NCBI RefSeq assembly: GCF_007827045.1
Contig: NZ_RPFW01000002.1
Span: forward strand, 1,054,001 to 1,118,000
Origin: Trebonia kvetii
GTDB taxonomy: Bacteria; Actinomycetota; Actinomycetes; Streptosporangiales; Streptosporangiaceae
Direction of reading: 5' to 3'
Length of the DNA: 64,000 nt
Under the pieces are notes generated by a model. That model was not told the DNA's origin. It ran no database searches and worked only from the letters and a program-made list of their open reading frames with translations. The translations under genes and the position numbers were made by a program. How positions within the stretch are numbered: position 1 is the first letter of the stretch; the number at the start of each line of letters is the position of its first letter. Shown here one piece after another: positions 1 through 8,267 of the stretch.

Positions 1-768
1 GCGCGGGTCCTTGGTCTCCTCAGAAAGTGAGCCGGCCGTGTCGAAGCCGAACATGACGTAGGCGGGCATGACGATGCACAAGAGCAGCGGTGCCAGGTAG
101 CCGAGCGCGGCCCAGCCGGGCAGTCCTGGCCCGGCCCCCTGGGCGGTGAAGATCACCGCGGGCGAGCGGTGGATGTGGAACAGCAGCAGCACGATGATCA
201 GCGCGACGCCGGTGAGCTCCGCCGCCACCCCGATGTTGTTGATGAACGCCATCACCCGCACGCCGAGCACGTTGATGATCGTGGTGAGGACGATGGCGCA
301 GCAGCCGAGGAGAATCGCGTTCTGCGTCGAGTTGTGGACGAAGGTGAAGCCGGACCAGATCTGCGGCAGCACGATCTGCAGCGCGATCGACACGGCGGCG
401 ACCGTGACCACGGAGCCGGCCAGCATGGCCCAGCCGGCGAACCAGGCGCCGGTCGGGTTGCTGACCTTCTTCGACCACTGGTAGACCGAGCCGGCGATCG
501 GGTAGCGGGCGCTGAGCTCGGCGAAGACGAGCGCGACGCAGAACTGGCCGCCGAAGACGATGAGCCACGCCCAGAACAGGATCGGCCCGCCGAAGCCGTA
601 GCCGAAGCCGAAGAGCTGGAACATGCCGGTGAGGATGGAGATGTAGCTGAAGCCTGCGGCGAATGAGCTGAAGCTGCCGAGGCTGCGGTTGAGCCGCTGC
701 CGGTAGCCGTGCTCGGCGAGTTCTGCGTCGTCGCCCGCGTGCGGGTGCTCTTGTTGGGTGGCCGACAT
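1..768 (-). CDS. APC-family amino acid/amine permease (5' part, cut by window edge)
   Basis: Translating the minus strand from an ATG at 768 gives an open frame that runs off the left edge. The start is preceded by GGAGAGG. The N-terminus (MSATQQEHPHAGDDAELAEH) is hydrophilic and is followed by repeated hydrophobic segments, including SFSSFAAGFSYISILTG and LFWAWLIVFGGQFCVALVF. These are typical of the first helices of APC-superfamily permeases; the early SFAAGFSYISILTG stretch matches the substrate-site helix seen in amine/GABA permeases. It lies 88 bp downstream of the flavoenzyme on the same strand, so it is probably the last gene of that unit and imports the amine or amino acid that is catabolised. 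The substrate cannot be read from the sequence, and the C-terminal third is missing from the window. Confidence 0.85.
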   Translation of the reverse strand, partial: MSATQQEHPHAGDDAELAEHGYRQRLNRSLGSFSSFAAGFSYISILTGMFQLFGFGYGFGGPILFWAWLIVFGGQFCVALVFAELSARYPIAGSVYQWSKKVSNPTGAWFAGWAMLAGSVVTVAAVSIALQIVLPQIWSGFTFVHNSTQNAILLGCCAIVLTTIINVLGVRVMAFINNIGVAAELTGVALIIVLLLFHIHRSPAVIFTAQGAGPGLPGWAALGYLAPLLLCIVMPAYVMFGFDTAGSLSEETKDPR

Positions 769-856
769 GGGTTCCTCTCCGACCTAGATTTCTTGTTGCG
801 GATTGTCGTGGCGTGCGGGCGAGGCCCGCGAAGCTTTTTGGGGGGCTGACGTGTGC

Positions 857-3271
857 TCAGCAGCGGACGCGAGCGCCCTTGGGGTCGTAGAGCGGGAGGT
901 CGTGCCTGGTCGCGGCGAACCGCTGGTTCATGACCTCGACCTCGAAGTCACGTTCCCCGGCGATCGCGGCCGGGAGGTAGGCGGAGAAGATGGTGCGCCG
1001 GACCGTGAAGCCGAACCCGGCGCTGCGGACGGATGCCTGGATGCCTGAGCCCGGATGGGCGAGGAGCTCGCCGCCGTGCGTGGTGACATCAGCGTTGGTG
1101 GAGAACCAGCACAGCCGCTGCGCGGGGCCGGCCTCCCTGATCGCCCGCAGCGCGGGTCCTGCCAGCAGGGCGGGCTTGTCCGGCTTGACCGCGAAGCCGA
1201 GCCCTGCCTCGTAGGGGTTGTTGTCTGACCTGATGTCACCCGCCCAGGCGAGGTACTGCTTTTCCAGGCGCAGCGATTCGATGGCCCGGTAGCCGACGTC
1301 GCGCAGGCCGAGATCCTCCCCGGCGGCGACGATCTTGTCGTAAAGGTCGCGCAGGTATTCGCTCGGCACGTGCAGCTCCCAGCCGAGCTCGCCCGCGTAG
1401 GTGGCGCGCAAGGCGAGGACCGGCGCCCAGCCCAGGTCGATGTGCTGGGCGGTCATGTAGCGGAACGCCTCGTTGCCGAGGTCGCAGGAGCTGAGCGACT
1501 GCAGTAGCCCGCGCGAGCGCGGGCCGCAGACGTTGAGCACGCCCCACGCGGAGCTCACGTCGTCGACGGTCAGCGACCCGTCGTCGGGTGCGTGCTGGAG
1601 CAGGAAGGTGATGTCGTGCCTGCCGAAGCCGCTGCCGGTAACCAGGTAGAAGTCGTCCTCGCCGAGCCGGGTGACGGTGACGTCCGCCTCGATGCCGCCG
1701 CGCGCGTTGAGCAGCTGCGTGTAGACGACCTTCCCGACCGCGACGTCCATCTCGGCCCCGGCGACCCGCTGCAGCGTCGCGAGCGCGCCGCGGCCGCGGA
1801 TGCGGAACTTCACGAACGAGCTCTGGTCGATGACGCCGACGGCCTCGCGGACCGCCGTGTGCTCGGCCTCGATGAACGGCCAGGCCTCGCTGCGCCCGAA
1901 GGTGGGCGTCTCGTGCCGGCTCGCATCCCCGGTCGCGAACCAGTTGGCCCGCTCGAACCCGAACTTGGCGCCGAAGACGGCGCCGCGCGCGTCGAGCCGG
2001 TCGTAGATAGTGCTGCGGCGCTGGCCGCGCGGCGGGTGCGCCGGCCGGTTGGGATAGGCGACGTCGTAGTAGTGGCCGTAGGCCTGCACCGACAGCGTCT
2101 CGAGGACCGCGGGCACGTTGTGCGGCGCGCCGAACCGGCGCACGTCGAACGGCCACAGGTCCATGCCAGGGTCGCCGTCGATGATCCAGCTGGCCATCGC
2201 GTCGCCCGCGCCGCCCGCCGCCGCGATGCCCGCCGAGAACCCGCAGCAGTGAAACAGGTTGTCCAGGTCCTCGGTCAGCCCCATGACCGGCTCGGCGTCG
2301 GGCGAGAACGGGATCGGCCCGTTGACCCAGGTGTGGATGCCCAGGTCGCCGAAGAGCGGCACCCGGTGCGCCGCGCCCTCGGCGAGGCACTCGAACCGCT
2401 CGTGATCCGGCTTGAACAGCTCGGGCCCCAGGTCGTACGGGATGGTGCGCCAGCAGGCGCGGGTGCCCTCCTCCCAGCCGCCGATCACCAGCGCGCCGGC
2501 CTCCGGCTTGAGATAGAACCTGGCATCGGGGTCGCGGAACGTCGGCAGGTCGCGCGGGATGCCGTCGCTCTTCTCGGTGACGACGTACTGGTGCTCCACG
2601 GCGTTGACCGCGAGGTGCACTTCGGCCAGCCGAGCCGTCTCCGCGCCCCACATGCCGGTCGCGTTGACCGCGACGTCGCATTCGATCCGGCCCTGTTCGG
2701 TGTGCACCGCCGTGACGCGCCGGCCCGCGCGCTCGACGCCGGTCACCCGGCAGTCCTGGATGACCCGCACCCCGGCCGCCCGCGCGCCGGTGATGAAGGA
2801 GAAGGTGAGCTGGTTCGGGTCGACGTAGCCGTCCGTCGGCGTCCAGGTGGCCCCGTAGATGCCCGCGGTGTTCAGCAGCGGGAAGAGCTCACCAGCCTCG
2901 GCGGCGGAGACCAGGTGGATGTCGAAGCCGTAGCTTTTGCCCTGGGTGTAGACGCGCTGCAGTTCCTCCCAGCGCCCGGGGCTCGAGGCGACGCGCAGTC
3001 CGCCGACTCCGCGCCAGCCGGTGGCGTATCCCGTCTTGGCCTCAAGCGTCTGATAGATCTCGACGCTCTTGCGCATGAGCTGGGTGAGGCTGCTGCTGCT
3101 CCGGAGCTGGCCGACCAGTCCGGCCGCGTGCCAGGTGCTGCCATTGGTGAGACGCTTGCGCTCCACCAGCGTCACGTCCGTCTTCCCGCGCTCAGCGAGG
3201 TGATAGGCGATACTTGCGCCTACCACGCCCCCGCCCACGACGACGATCTCGCTGCGCTGAGGAACGCTCAT
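857..3271 (-). CDS. Dimethylglycine/sarcosine dehydrogenase-like FAD oxidoreductase with GcvT domain
   Basis: 804 aa. Residues 8-35 form the FAD Rossmann motif (VVVGGGVVGASIAYHLAERG). It is followed by GSTWHAAG with His48, the position of the covalent FAD attachment in dimethylglycine oxidases/dehydrogenases. About residues 1-400 are DAO-type oxidoreductase plus FAO_M linker, and about 430-800 are a GcvT-like tetrahydrofolate-binding domain. The family oxidises N-methyl groups and hands the C1 unit to THF as methylene-THF. Length and domain order are normal for the family. The start ATG at 3271 has an upstream GAGGTGAG. It is divergent from the amidohydrolase/ALDH pair and shares an operator-like region with it. 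The true substrate (dimethylglycine, sarcosine or another methylated amine) is inferred only. Confidence 0.9.
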   Translation of the reverse strand: MSVPQRSEIVVVGGGVVGASIAYHLAERGKTDVTLVERKRLTNGSTWHAAGLVGQLRSSSSLTQLMRKSVEIYQTLEAKTGYATGWRGVGGLRVASSPGRWEELQRVYTQGKSYGFDIHLVSAAEAGELFPLLNTAGIYGATWTPTDGYVDPNQLTFSFITGARAAGVRVIQDCRVTGVERAGRRVTAVHTEQGRIECDVAVNATGMWGAETARLAEVHLAVNAVEHQYVVTEKSDGIPRDLPTFRDPDARFYLKPEAGALVIGGWEEGTRACWRTIPYDLGPELFKPDHERFECLAEGAAHRVPLFGDLGIHTWVNGPIPFSPDAEPVMGLTEDLDNLFHCCGFSAGIAAAGGAGDAMASWIIDGDPGMDLWPFDVRRFGAPHNVPAVLETLSVQAYGHYYDVAYPNRPAHPPRGQRRSTIYDRLDARGAVFGAKFGFERANWFATGDASRHETPTFGRSEAWPFIEAEHTAVREAVGVIDQSSFVKFRIRGRGALATLQRVAGAEMDVAVGKVVYTQLLNARGGIEADVTVTRLGEDDFYLVTGSGFGRHDITFLLQHAPDDGSLTVDDVSSAWGVLNVCGPRSRGLLQSLSSCDLGNEAFRYMTAQHIDLGWAPVLALRATYAGELGWELHVPSEYLRDLYDKIVAAGEDLGLRDVGYRAIESLRLEKQYLAWAGDIRSDNNPYEAGLGFAVKPDKPALLAGPALRAIREAGPAQRLCWFSTNADVTTHGGELLAHPGSGIQASVRSAGFGFTVRRTIFSAYLPAAIAGERDFEVEVMNQRFAATRHDLPLYDPKGARVRC

Positions 3272-3337
3272 GGTCCCGGCTCACCTCTCGGGTTCGTCGC
3301 CGTGGCCAGCGCGGTCGAGACCGCTGGTTGTTAAAAG

Positions 3338-3361
3338 ACTAGACGATTGACTCCATCTAGT
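3338..3361. promoter_or_regulatory. Divergent promoter with ACTAGA-N12-TCTAGT inverted repeat (candidate GntR operator)
   Basis: The 114-bp divergent gap holds a perfect 6-bp inverted repeat ACTAGA/TCTAGT separated by 12 bp. On the minus strand a perfect -35 hexamer TTGACA (3366-3361) stands 17 bp from TCTAGT (3343-3338), a plausible -10, so the repeat overlays the promoter of the flavoenzyme. TCTAGA-type cores are familiar in operators of the HutC/DasR branch of GntR regulators, and a HutC-type regulator is encoded at 5501-6331. Its binding here is inferred. Confidence 0.5.
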
Positions 3362-3385
3362 GTCAATGGTTGACTTTTGGCCATC

Positions 3386-4123
3386 ATGAACCAGGACCGC
3401 CGCCCGGTAATCGGGCTCTCCACCTACTCCGAGACCGCGCGCATGCTGGTCTGGGAGCGTGAGTTCGCCATGCTGCACGCGTCCTACATCGGGGCGGTGC
3501 GCCGGGCGGGCGGCATCGCCGTCCTGCTGCCGCCGCAGGACGGCGGCGCGGACGAGGTGCTGTCCCGGGTCGACGGGCTCGTCCTGGCGGGCGGCGCGGA
3601 CGTGGACCCGCGGCGATACGGGCAGGCGCCGGACGAGCGGACCTCACGGCCGCGCACGCTGCGCGACGAGTGGGAATTCGCCCTGGCCAGGGCGGCGCTG
3701 GACCGCGACCTGCCGCTGCTCGCCGTCTGCCGCGGACTGCAGATACTCAACGTCGCGCTCGGCGGCTCGCTGCACCAGCACCTGCCCGACCTCACCGGCG
3801 ACGAACGCCACCAGCCGGGGCCCGGCACCTTCGGCACGGTCGAGGTGAACCTCGAGCCGGAGACGTGCACCGCCGCGCTGCTTGGCTCACGGACGCAGGT
3901 CCGCTGCTACCACCATCAGGCTCTCGCGGATCTCGCCCCGGCCCTGCGGGTCACCGGGCGGGCGGACGACGGGACCGTGGAGGCGGCGGAGGTCCACGGC
4001 AAGCTTTTCGCCGTCGGCGTGCAATGGCACCCTGAAGAGGACAGTGAGGACACCCGCCTGTTCGCGGGGCTCGTCACCGAGGCCCGGCGCTACGCCGGGC
4101 GCCGCGAGAAGGGTGCGCCATGA
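3386..4123 (+). CDS. Class I glutamine amidotransferase-like hydrolase (gamma-glutamyl-GABA hydrolase, peptidase C26 family)
   Basis: About 245 aa from ATG 3386 (a TTG at 3377 in frame would add three residues; neither has a strong ribosome site). The catalytic cysteine sits in LLAVCRGLQILNVALGGSLHQ, and the His-Glu of the triad are in GVQWHPEED near the C-terminus. The LVLAGGADVDPRRYG segment is typical of PuuD/YvdE-type C26 hydrolases, which release glutamate from gamma-glutamylated amines. The stop overlaps the ATG of the aldehyde dehydrogenase (ATGA), so the two are translationally coupled, which suits a gamma-glutamyl amine route. No gamma-glutamyl-amine ligase is visible here. Confidence 0.85.
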   Translation: MNQDRRPVIGLSTYSETARMLVWEREFAMLHASYIGAVRRAGGIAVLLPPQDGGADEVLSRVDGLVLAGGADVDPRRYGQAPDERTSRPRTLRDEWEFALARAALDRDLPLLAVCRGLQILNVALGGSLHQHLPDLTGDERHQPGPGTFGTVEVNLEPETCTAALLGSRTQVRCYHHQALADLAPALRVTGRADDGTVEAAEVHGKLFAVGVQWHPEEDSEDTRLFAGLVTEARRYAGRREKGAP

Positions 4124-5490
4124 CAGTCACGCCGTTCGACGTGATCAGCCCGGTCGATGAGACGATCGTGGAAACGGTGCCACTGGCCGGCCGCGAAGAG
4201 GTTGACGAGCGGGTCGACCGCGCGCACCGCGCTTTCGAGACGTGGCGGCGGGTGGCACCGGGGGACCGGGCCAGGCTGCTGCGGCGCTTCGCGGAGGCGG
4301 TGGACGCGGACATCGAGACGCTTGCCGCCCTCGAGGTGCGCAACGCCGGCCACACCATCGGCAACGCCCGCTGGGAGGCGGGCAACGTCCGCGACGTGCT
4401 TAACTACTACGCCGCGGCACCGGAGCGCCTGTCCGGAAGGCAGATCCCGGTGGCTGGGGGGATCGACGTGACCTTCCATGAACCGCTCGGGGTCGTCGGC
4501 GTCATCGTGCCGTGGAACTTCCCTATGCCGATCGCCTCGTGGGGGTTCGCGCCTGCCCTGGCTGCCGGCAACACGGTGATCGTCAAGCCGGCCCAGTACA
4601 CCCCGCTGAGTGCGCTGCGGCTCGAGCGGCTCGCGCGGGACGCAGGCATACCGGAAGACGTCTTCCAAGTTGTCCCGGGCACCGGGGCGGAGGCAGGCGA
4701 GCGCCTCATCGGGCACCCTCTCGTGCGCAAGATCGTCTTCACCGGCTCCACCGAGGTGGGGAAGCGGATCATGCGGCTGTGCGCCGACCAGGTGAAGCGG
4801 CTGACGCTCGAACTTGGCGGGAAGAACGCCAACATCGTATTCGCCGACGCCGACCTGGAACGTGCCGCGGCAAGCGCGCCAGGCGCCGCGTTCGACAACG
4901 CCGGCCAGGACTGCTGCTCCAGGTCGCGGGTCCTGGTGCAGCGCGGCGCGTTCAAGCGGTTCATGGAACTCCTTGAGCCCGCCGTCAAGAACTTCACCGT
5001 CGGCGACCCCGACAACCCGGCCTCCGCCATGGGGCCGCTGATCTCAGCGCGGCACCGCGAGACGGTCAGCTCCTACATCGACGAGCAGACGGCCGTGGCG
5101 TTCCGCGGCACGGCACCGGACGGGCCGGGCTACTGGTTCCCGCCCACCGTGCTCGCCCCGGTCTCCGCACAGGACCGGCAGTGGCGCGAGGAGATCTTCG
5201 GCCCGGTGATCGCCGTCATGCCGTTCGAGGACGAGGCCGACGCCATCCGGCTGGCCAACGACACGGAGTACGGTCTTTCCGGGTCGCTGTGGACCAGGGA
5301 CCTGGGGCGGGCGCTGCGGGTCGCCCGCGCCTGGGAGACCGGGAACCTTTCGGTGAACTCGCACTCGTCGGTCCGGTACTGGACGCCCTTCGGCGGGTTC
5401 AAGCAGTCGGGGCTCGGCCGGGAACTCGGGCCGGACGCCGTCCAGGCCTTCACCGAGACCAAGAACGTCTTCATCGCCACCGAAGAATAG
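4120..5490 (+). CDS. NAD(P)-dependent aldehyde dehydrogenase
   Basis: 456 aa, slightly shorter than the usual ~480-500 of the superfamily. Visible signatures: VIVPWNFPMPIASWGFAPAL, FTGSTEVGKRIM, general-base glutamate in LELGGKN and the nucleophilic cysteine in NAGQDCCSRSR. PFGGFKQSGLGRELG lies near the C-terminus. It is closest in style to betaine-aldehyde/gamma-glutamyl-gamma-aminobutyraldehyde dehydrogenases. ATGA overlap with the C26 hydrolase and convergence with the GntR gene place it in an amine catabolic unit. It would oxidise the aldehyde left by amine oxidation to an acid; the exact substrate is not determinable. Confidence 0.88.
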   Translation: MTVTPFDVISPVDETIVETVPLAGREEVDERVDRAHRAFETWRRVAPGDRARLLRRFAEAVDADIETLAALEVRNAGHTIGNARWEAGNVRDVLNYYAAAPERLSGRQIPVAGGIDVTFHEPLGVVGVIVPWNFPMPIASWGFAPALAAGNTVIVKPAQYTPLSALRLERLARDAGIPEDVFQVVPGTGAEAGERLIGHPLVRKIVFTGSTEVGKRIMRLCADQVKRLTLELGGKNANIVFADADLERAAASAPGAAFDNAGQDCCSRSRVLVQRGAFKRFMELLEPAVKNFTVGDPDNPASAMGPLISARHRETVSSYIDEQTAVAFRGTAPDGPGYWFPPTVLAPVSAQDRQWREEIFGPVIAVMPFEDEADAIRLANDTEYGLSGSLWTRDLGRALRVARAWETGNLSVNSHSSVRYWTPFGGFKQSGLGRELGPDAVQAFTETKNVFIATEE

Positions 5491-5500
5491 GTCGCGGGAA

Positions 5501-6331
5501 CTACGAACGCTCGGTCCGGTCCCGAACGGTGGCGGTCTCCACCTCGGCGCGCGGGGCTCCGTCCGCCTGCGTGCGCAGCGTGATCCGGATCCGGTCCGGG
5601 CGGAAGTAGTCAAACGAATGCTCGACCGGACGGCCCTCCTTGTCGTAGGCCGTCCGCTGCACCAGCATCAGGGGCGAGCCCTCTTCCATCCACAGCAGGT
5701 TGGCGTACTCCGCCGAGGCGATGACCGGTTCGAGCACCTCGGTCGCCGAGAACGGCGCGTGGCCGGACTTGCGCAGCAGCGCGTAGAGCGAACCGGTCAG
5801 CGACTCGCCAAGGAGGCCGGGGAACAGCGCCGCGGGATAGCTGTTCACCTCCACCGCGACCGGCTCGCGGTTGGCCGACCGCACCCGGACGATGCGGTGG
5901 ACCTTCTGCCCGCGGGCCAGCTGCAGCGCGTGCCGCACCTCAGGTTCTGGCCGCACCGTGGCGGCCTCGGTCACCCGCGCGCCCGCCAGCGCGTTGGAGC
6001 GGCGCATCTGCTCGGTGAAGCCGGGCAGCCCGGACAGCTCGTACTCCAGCCGCGGCCTGGCGACGAAGCTGCCGCCCCAGCGGCCCCGCTTGCGGACGAG
6101 CAGGCCCTTGGACTCGAGGCCGTTCAGCGCCTGGCGCAGCGTCATTCGGCTCACCCCGAGCGCGCCGGCCATCTCCACCTCGGATGGCAGCCGGTCCTCC
6201 AGCTTGAGCTGGCCGGAGTGGATGAGCCGCTCGAGCCACTCCTCGATCCTGGAATGAGCGGGCCTGTCGTCCCCGGCGTCGAGCACCTGATAGGAGCTCA
6301 GTACCGGATCACCCATCTCAAGCGCGGTCAC
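5501..6331 (-). CDS. GntR-family regulator, HutC subfamily (wHTH + UTRA)
   Basis: 276 aa. Residues ~30-95 form the winged helix (RLPSEVEMAGALGVSRMTLR, followed by a wing around RKRGRWGG), and ~100-250 form a UTRA ligand-binding domain ending HSFDYFRPDRIRI, a typical HutC C-terminal signature. The GTG start overlaps the stop of the upstream kinase gene (GTGA, 6328-6331), indicating translational coupling. An ATG five codons later is an alternative start. It probably controls the flanking amine/C1 genes through TCTAGA-like sites at 3338-3361 and 7351-7380; the effector is unknown. Confidence 0.88.
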   Translation of the reverse strand: MTALEMGDPVLSSYQVLDAGDDRPAHSRIEEWLERLIHSGQLKLEDRLPSEVEMAGALGVSRMTLRQALNGLESKGLLVRKRGRWGGSFVARPRLEYELSGLPGFTEQMRRSNALAGARVTEAATVRPEPEVRHALQLARGQKVHRIVRVRSANREPVAVEVNSYPAALFPGLLGESLTGSLYALLRKSGHAPFSATEVLEPVIASAEYANLLWMEEGSPLMLVQRTAYDKEGRPVEHSFDYFRPDRIRITLRTQADGAPRAEVETATVRDRTERS

Positions 6332-7305
6332 GGGGCCATTGTAATGTCGGGCCCGCCGGCGGCCGCGTCGTCAAGGAGCCGGGCGAACGCGGGCCCGTCG
6401 AACTCGGCGGCCGCCCGTTCGTACTTCTCCATCGCCCACTCCCAGAAGTCGAAGTCGATGCTGCTGACCGACGCCTGGATCGACCCCCACAGGGTCCAGC
6501 CGAATTTCGACATCAGGCCCCACAGGCGCGCCCGTGCCACCCGGTGGCGGAGCAGGCGGCCGTCGTAGGCCTCCATGAGCTCCTCGAGCTGCTCGAGCGA
6601 CAGGTTGGCCTCGCTCCAGATGTTGCCGAGCTCGAAGCAGGGATCATTGTTGCCGGAATACTCGTAGTCGATCAGCCAGATCTTGCGGCCGTCGTCGATG
6701 AAGTTCCCGGCGAGCAGGTCGTTGTTGCACGGCACGGTCGGCTGCGGACGGGTGTGGAAGGCGCTTTCTATCCTTGCCGCCTGCGGCATGAAATCGAGGT
6801 AGCGCGCCGGGAGGCGAAACCCCTCGCGTTGGACGATATCCAGGTAGCCGCGCTGGATATCAAACATGTTGAAGTCGCTGACGAAGCGCGGCCCGCCGTG
6901 CAGCTGACGGCAGGCGGCGGCGATTCGCGACAGGTGAGCGCCACCGCGAATGTCGTCGTCGGTGAAGGCCCGGCCGTCGATGAAGCCGACGACAAGCAGC
7001 CCAGGGTCGGCGATGTACTCGAGCACCGGCGCGCCGACGCCGGCCTGCGCGGCCGCCGTCGAGTTCAGGTGCTCCGCCTTGCGGTCGATGGCGAGCAGTT
7101 CGCTACCCGGCTGGGCAATCCGCACCACCACCGCGCCCTCGGCGTGGCTGACCTTGAGGTTGATATTGGTGAGCCCGCCGGTCAGCACTTCTACCTGGTA
7201 CGGCTTTCCGGGTAGGCACGTTACCCTGTCGAGCACGGAGTCCCATTCGCTGGCGCCCGGGCCTGCCGGAACGTCGGACGCATGCTCTCGGGACCCTGCG
7301 CTCAT
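6328..7305 (-). CDS. Choline/ethanolamine kinase-like phosphotransferase (APH fold)
   Basis: 325 aa. The kinase core shows LTGGLTNINLKVSHAEGAVV for the ATP lobe, the catalytic loop CNNDLLAGNFI and the metal-binding DYEYSGNNDPCFELGN. The usual His of the HNDL loop is Asn here, a variant met in bacterial LicA-like choline kinases. A good ribosome site (GGAGGA) precedes the ATG. It is cotranscribed with the HutC regulator. Together with a dimethylglycine-dehydrogenase-like enzyme next door this suggests that choline, ethanolamine or a related alkanolamine feeds the cluster, but phosphorylation of another alcohol is possible. Confidence 0.82.
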   Translation of the reverse strand: MSAGSREHASDVPAGPGASEWDSVLDRVTCLPGKPYQVEVLTGGLTNINLKVSHAEGAVVVRIAQPGSELLAIDRKAEHLNSTAAAQAGVGAPVLEYIADPGLLVVGFIDGRAFTDDDIRGGAHLSRIAAACRQLHGGPRFVSDFNMFDIQRGYLDIVQREGFRLPARYLDFMPQAARIESAFHTRPQPTVPCNNDLLAGNFIDDGRKIWLIDYEYSGNNDPCFELGNIWSEANLSLEQLEELMEAYDGRLLRHRVARARLWGLMSKFGWTLWGSIQASVSSIDFDFWEWAMEKYERAAAEFDGPAFARLLDDAAAGGPDITMAP

Positions 7306-7350
7306 AACGAATCCTCCGACGTGCGGCCGCGCTCGTTAAGTGCACAAAAG

Positions 7351-7380
7351 TCTAGATCTTAGGGACGCTAAACCTCTAGT
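7351..7380. promoter_or_regulatory. Second TCTAGA-type site upstream of kinase-gntR unit
   Basis: TCTAGA at 7351-7356 and TCTAGT at 7375-7380 lie 46-75 bp upstream of the kinase start. They resemble the arms of the repeat at 3338-3361. Site sharing between the two promoters flanking the HutC gene supports autoregulation and control of the divergent cluster. This rests on short motifs only. Confidence 0.4.
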
Positions 7381-7419
7381 CCTTTGACCATGGCACGGAT
7401 GATGTGAGCAGGTACGCGG

Positions 7420-8112
7420 TCACTTGGCCGCGTCGTGCACGTCGTGGTAGTTCCACCACTGGTACGGCGGTGTTTGCGGGTAGTCCGCCGGCGAGTCCTC
7501 CCATGTCTCCTGGCGGCCGAGAGCGGTGATGTCGAGGTAGTTCCAGGTGTTCCCCATCTGCTCGTCGCCGCGATTGTTGATGAAGTAGGTCCGGAAGACC
7601 CGGTCGCCCTCGCGGAAGAAGGCGTTGGTGCCGTGCCACTCGTCGACGTCGAAGTCCCTGTCGAAGTCATCGGTGATCGTGTACCAGGGGATGTGATTCC
7701 ATCCGTGGCGCTCCTTCAGGCGCCGGATCTCGTCCTGGGGGGCGCGGGAGACGAAGGCGAGCGACGTGTTCCGCGCGTGCAGGTGCCCGGGATGTGCCAC
7801 CTGGTCCGCCCCGAGAGAGCAGCCCACGCAGGCCCGCTCCGGGTACGAGCCGCCCTCGGCGTACGTCGTCACCTCCGGTCCGTAGAAGGCGCGGTAGACG
7901 ATCAGCTGGCGGCGCCCCTCGAACAGGCCGGCGAGGCTCACCCGGCCGGCCGGGCCCTCGAACCAGTACTCCTTGTCGACCGCTAGCCAGGGCATTCGCC
8001 GGCGTTCCGCCGCCAGCGCGTCACGGGCGCGGGCTACCTCCTTTTCCCTGACGAGGAGCTGTTCGCGCGCGGCGTGCCATTCCTCCGGCGAGACGATCGG
8101 TGGTGTCTTCAT
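7420..8112 (-). CDS. DUF899 family (thioredoxin-like) protein
   Basis: 230 aa, normal for DUF899. Recognisable features are the N-terminal helical segment rich in Arg/Glu (REQLLVREKEVARARDALAA), RRMPWLAVDKEYWFEGPAG, the Cys pair in ERACVGCSLGADQ, and the C-terminal WNYLDITALGRQETWEDSP. The family has a thioredoxin-like fold and unknown function; the CxxC-like pair would be the candidate redox site. The start has an excellent AGGAGG site. It follows the kinase promoter region tail-to-head on the same strand but is separated by a 114-bp gap, so it is probably its own unit. Confidence 0.82.
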   Translation of the reverse strand: MKTPPIVSPEEWHAAREQLLVREKEVARARDALAAERRRMPWLAVDKEYWFEGPAGRVSLAGLFEGRRQLIVYRAFYGPEVTTYAEGGSYPERACVGCSLGADQVAHPGHLHARNTSLAFVSRAPQDEIRRLKERHGWNHIPWYTITDDFDRDFDVDEWHGTNAFFREGDRVFRTYFINNRGDEQMGNTWNYLDITALGRQETWEDSPADYPQTPPYQWWNYHDVHDAAK

Positions 8113-8267
8113 TCGGTCCTCCTCCTTCGTGGTCAGGACTTTGGCGCCCTTACGAATACTGACCCTGCAGCCGCGCCAGACTCACCGGCCCGGCCTGGCC
8201 CGGTACCGAACAAAGCGAGCGGTCGGCGTGACGCTAGGGTGATCCTTACGCGGAACGGAGTTGCGTC

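Noticed and set aside
1592..3334. Long plus-strand open frame (580 codons) antisense to the dimethylglycine-dehydrogenase-like gene
   Set aside because: Arg/Val/Asp/Gly-rich translation without any family motif; a mirror of the high-GC codon bias of the real gene on the other strand.
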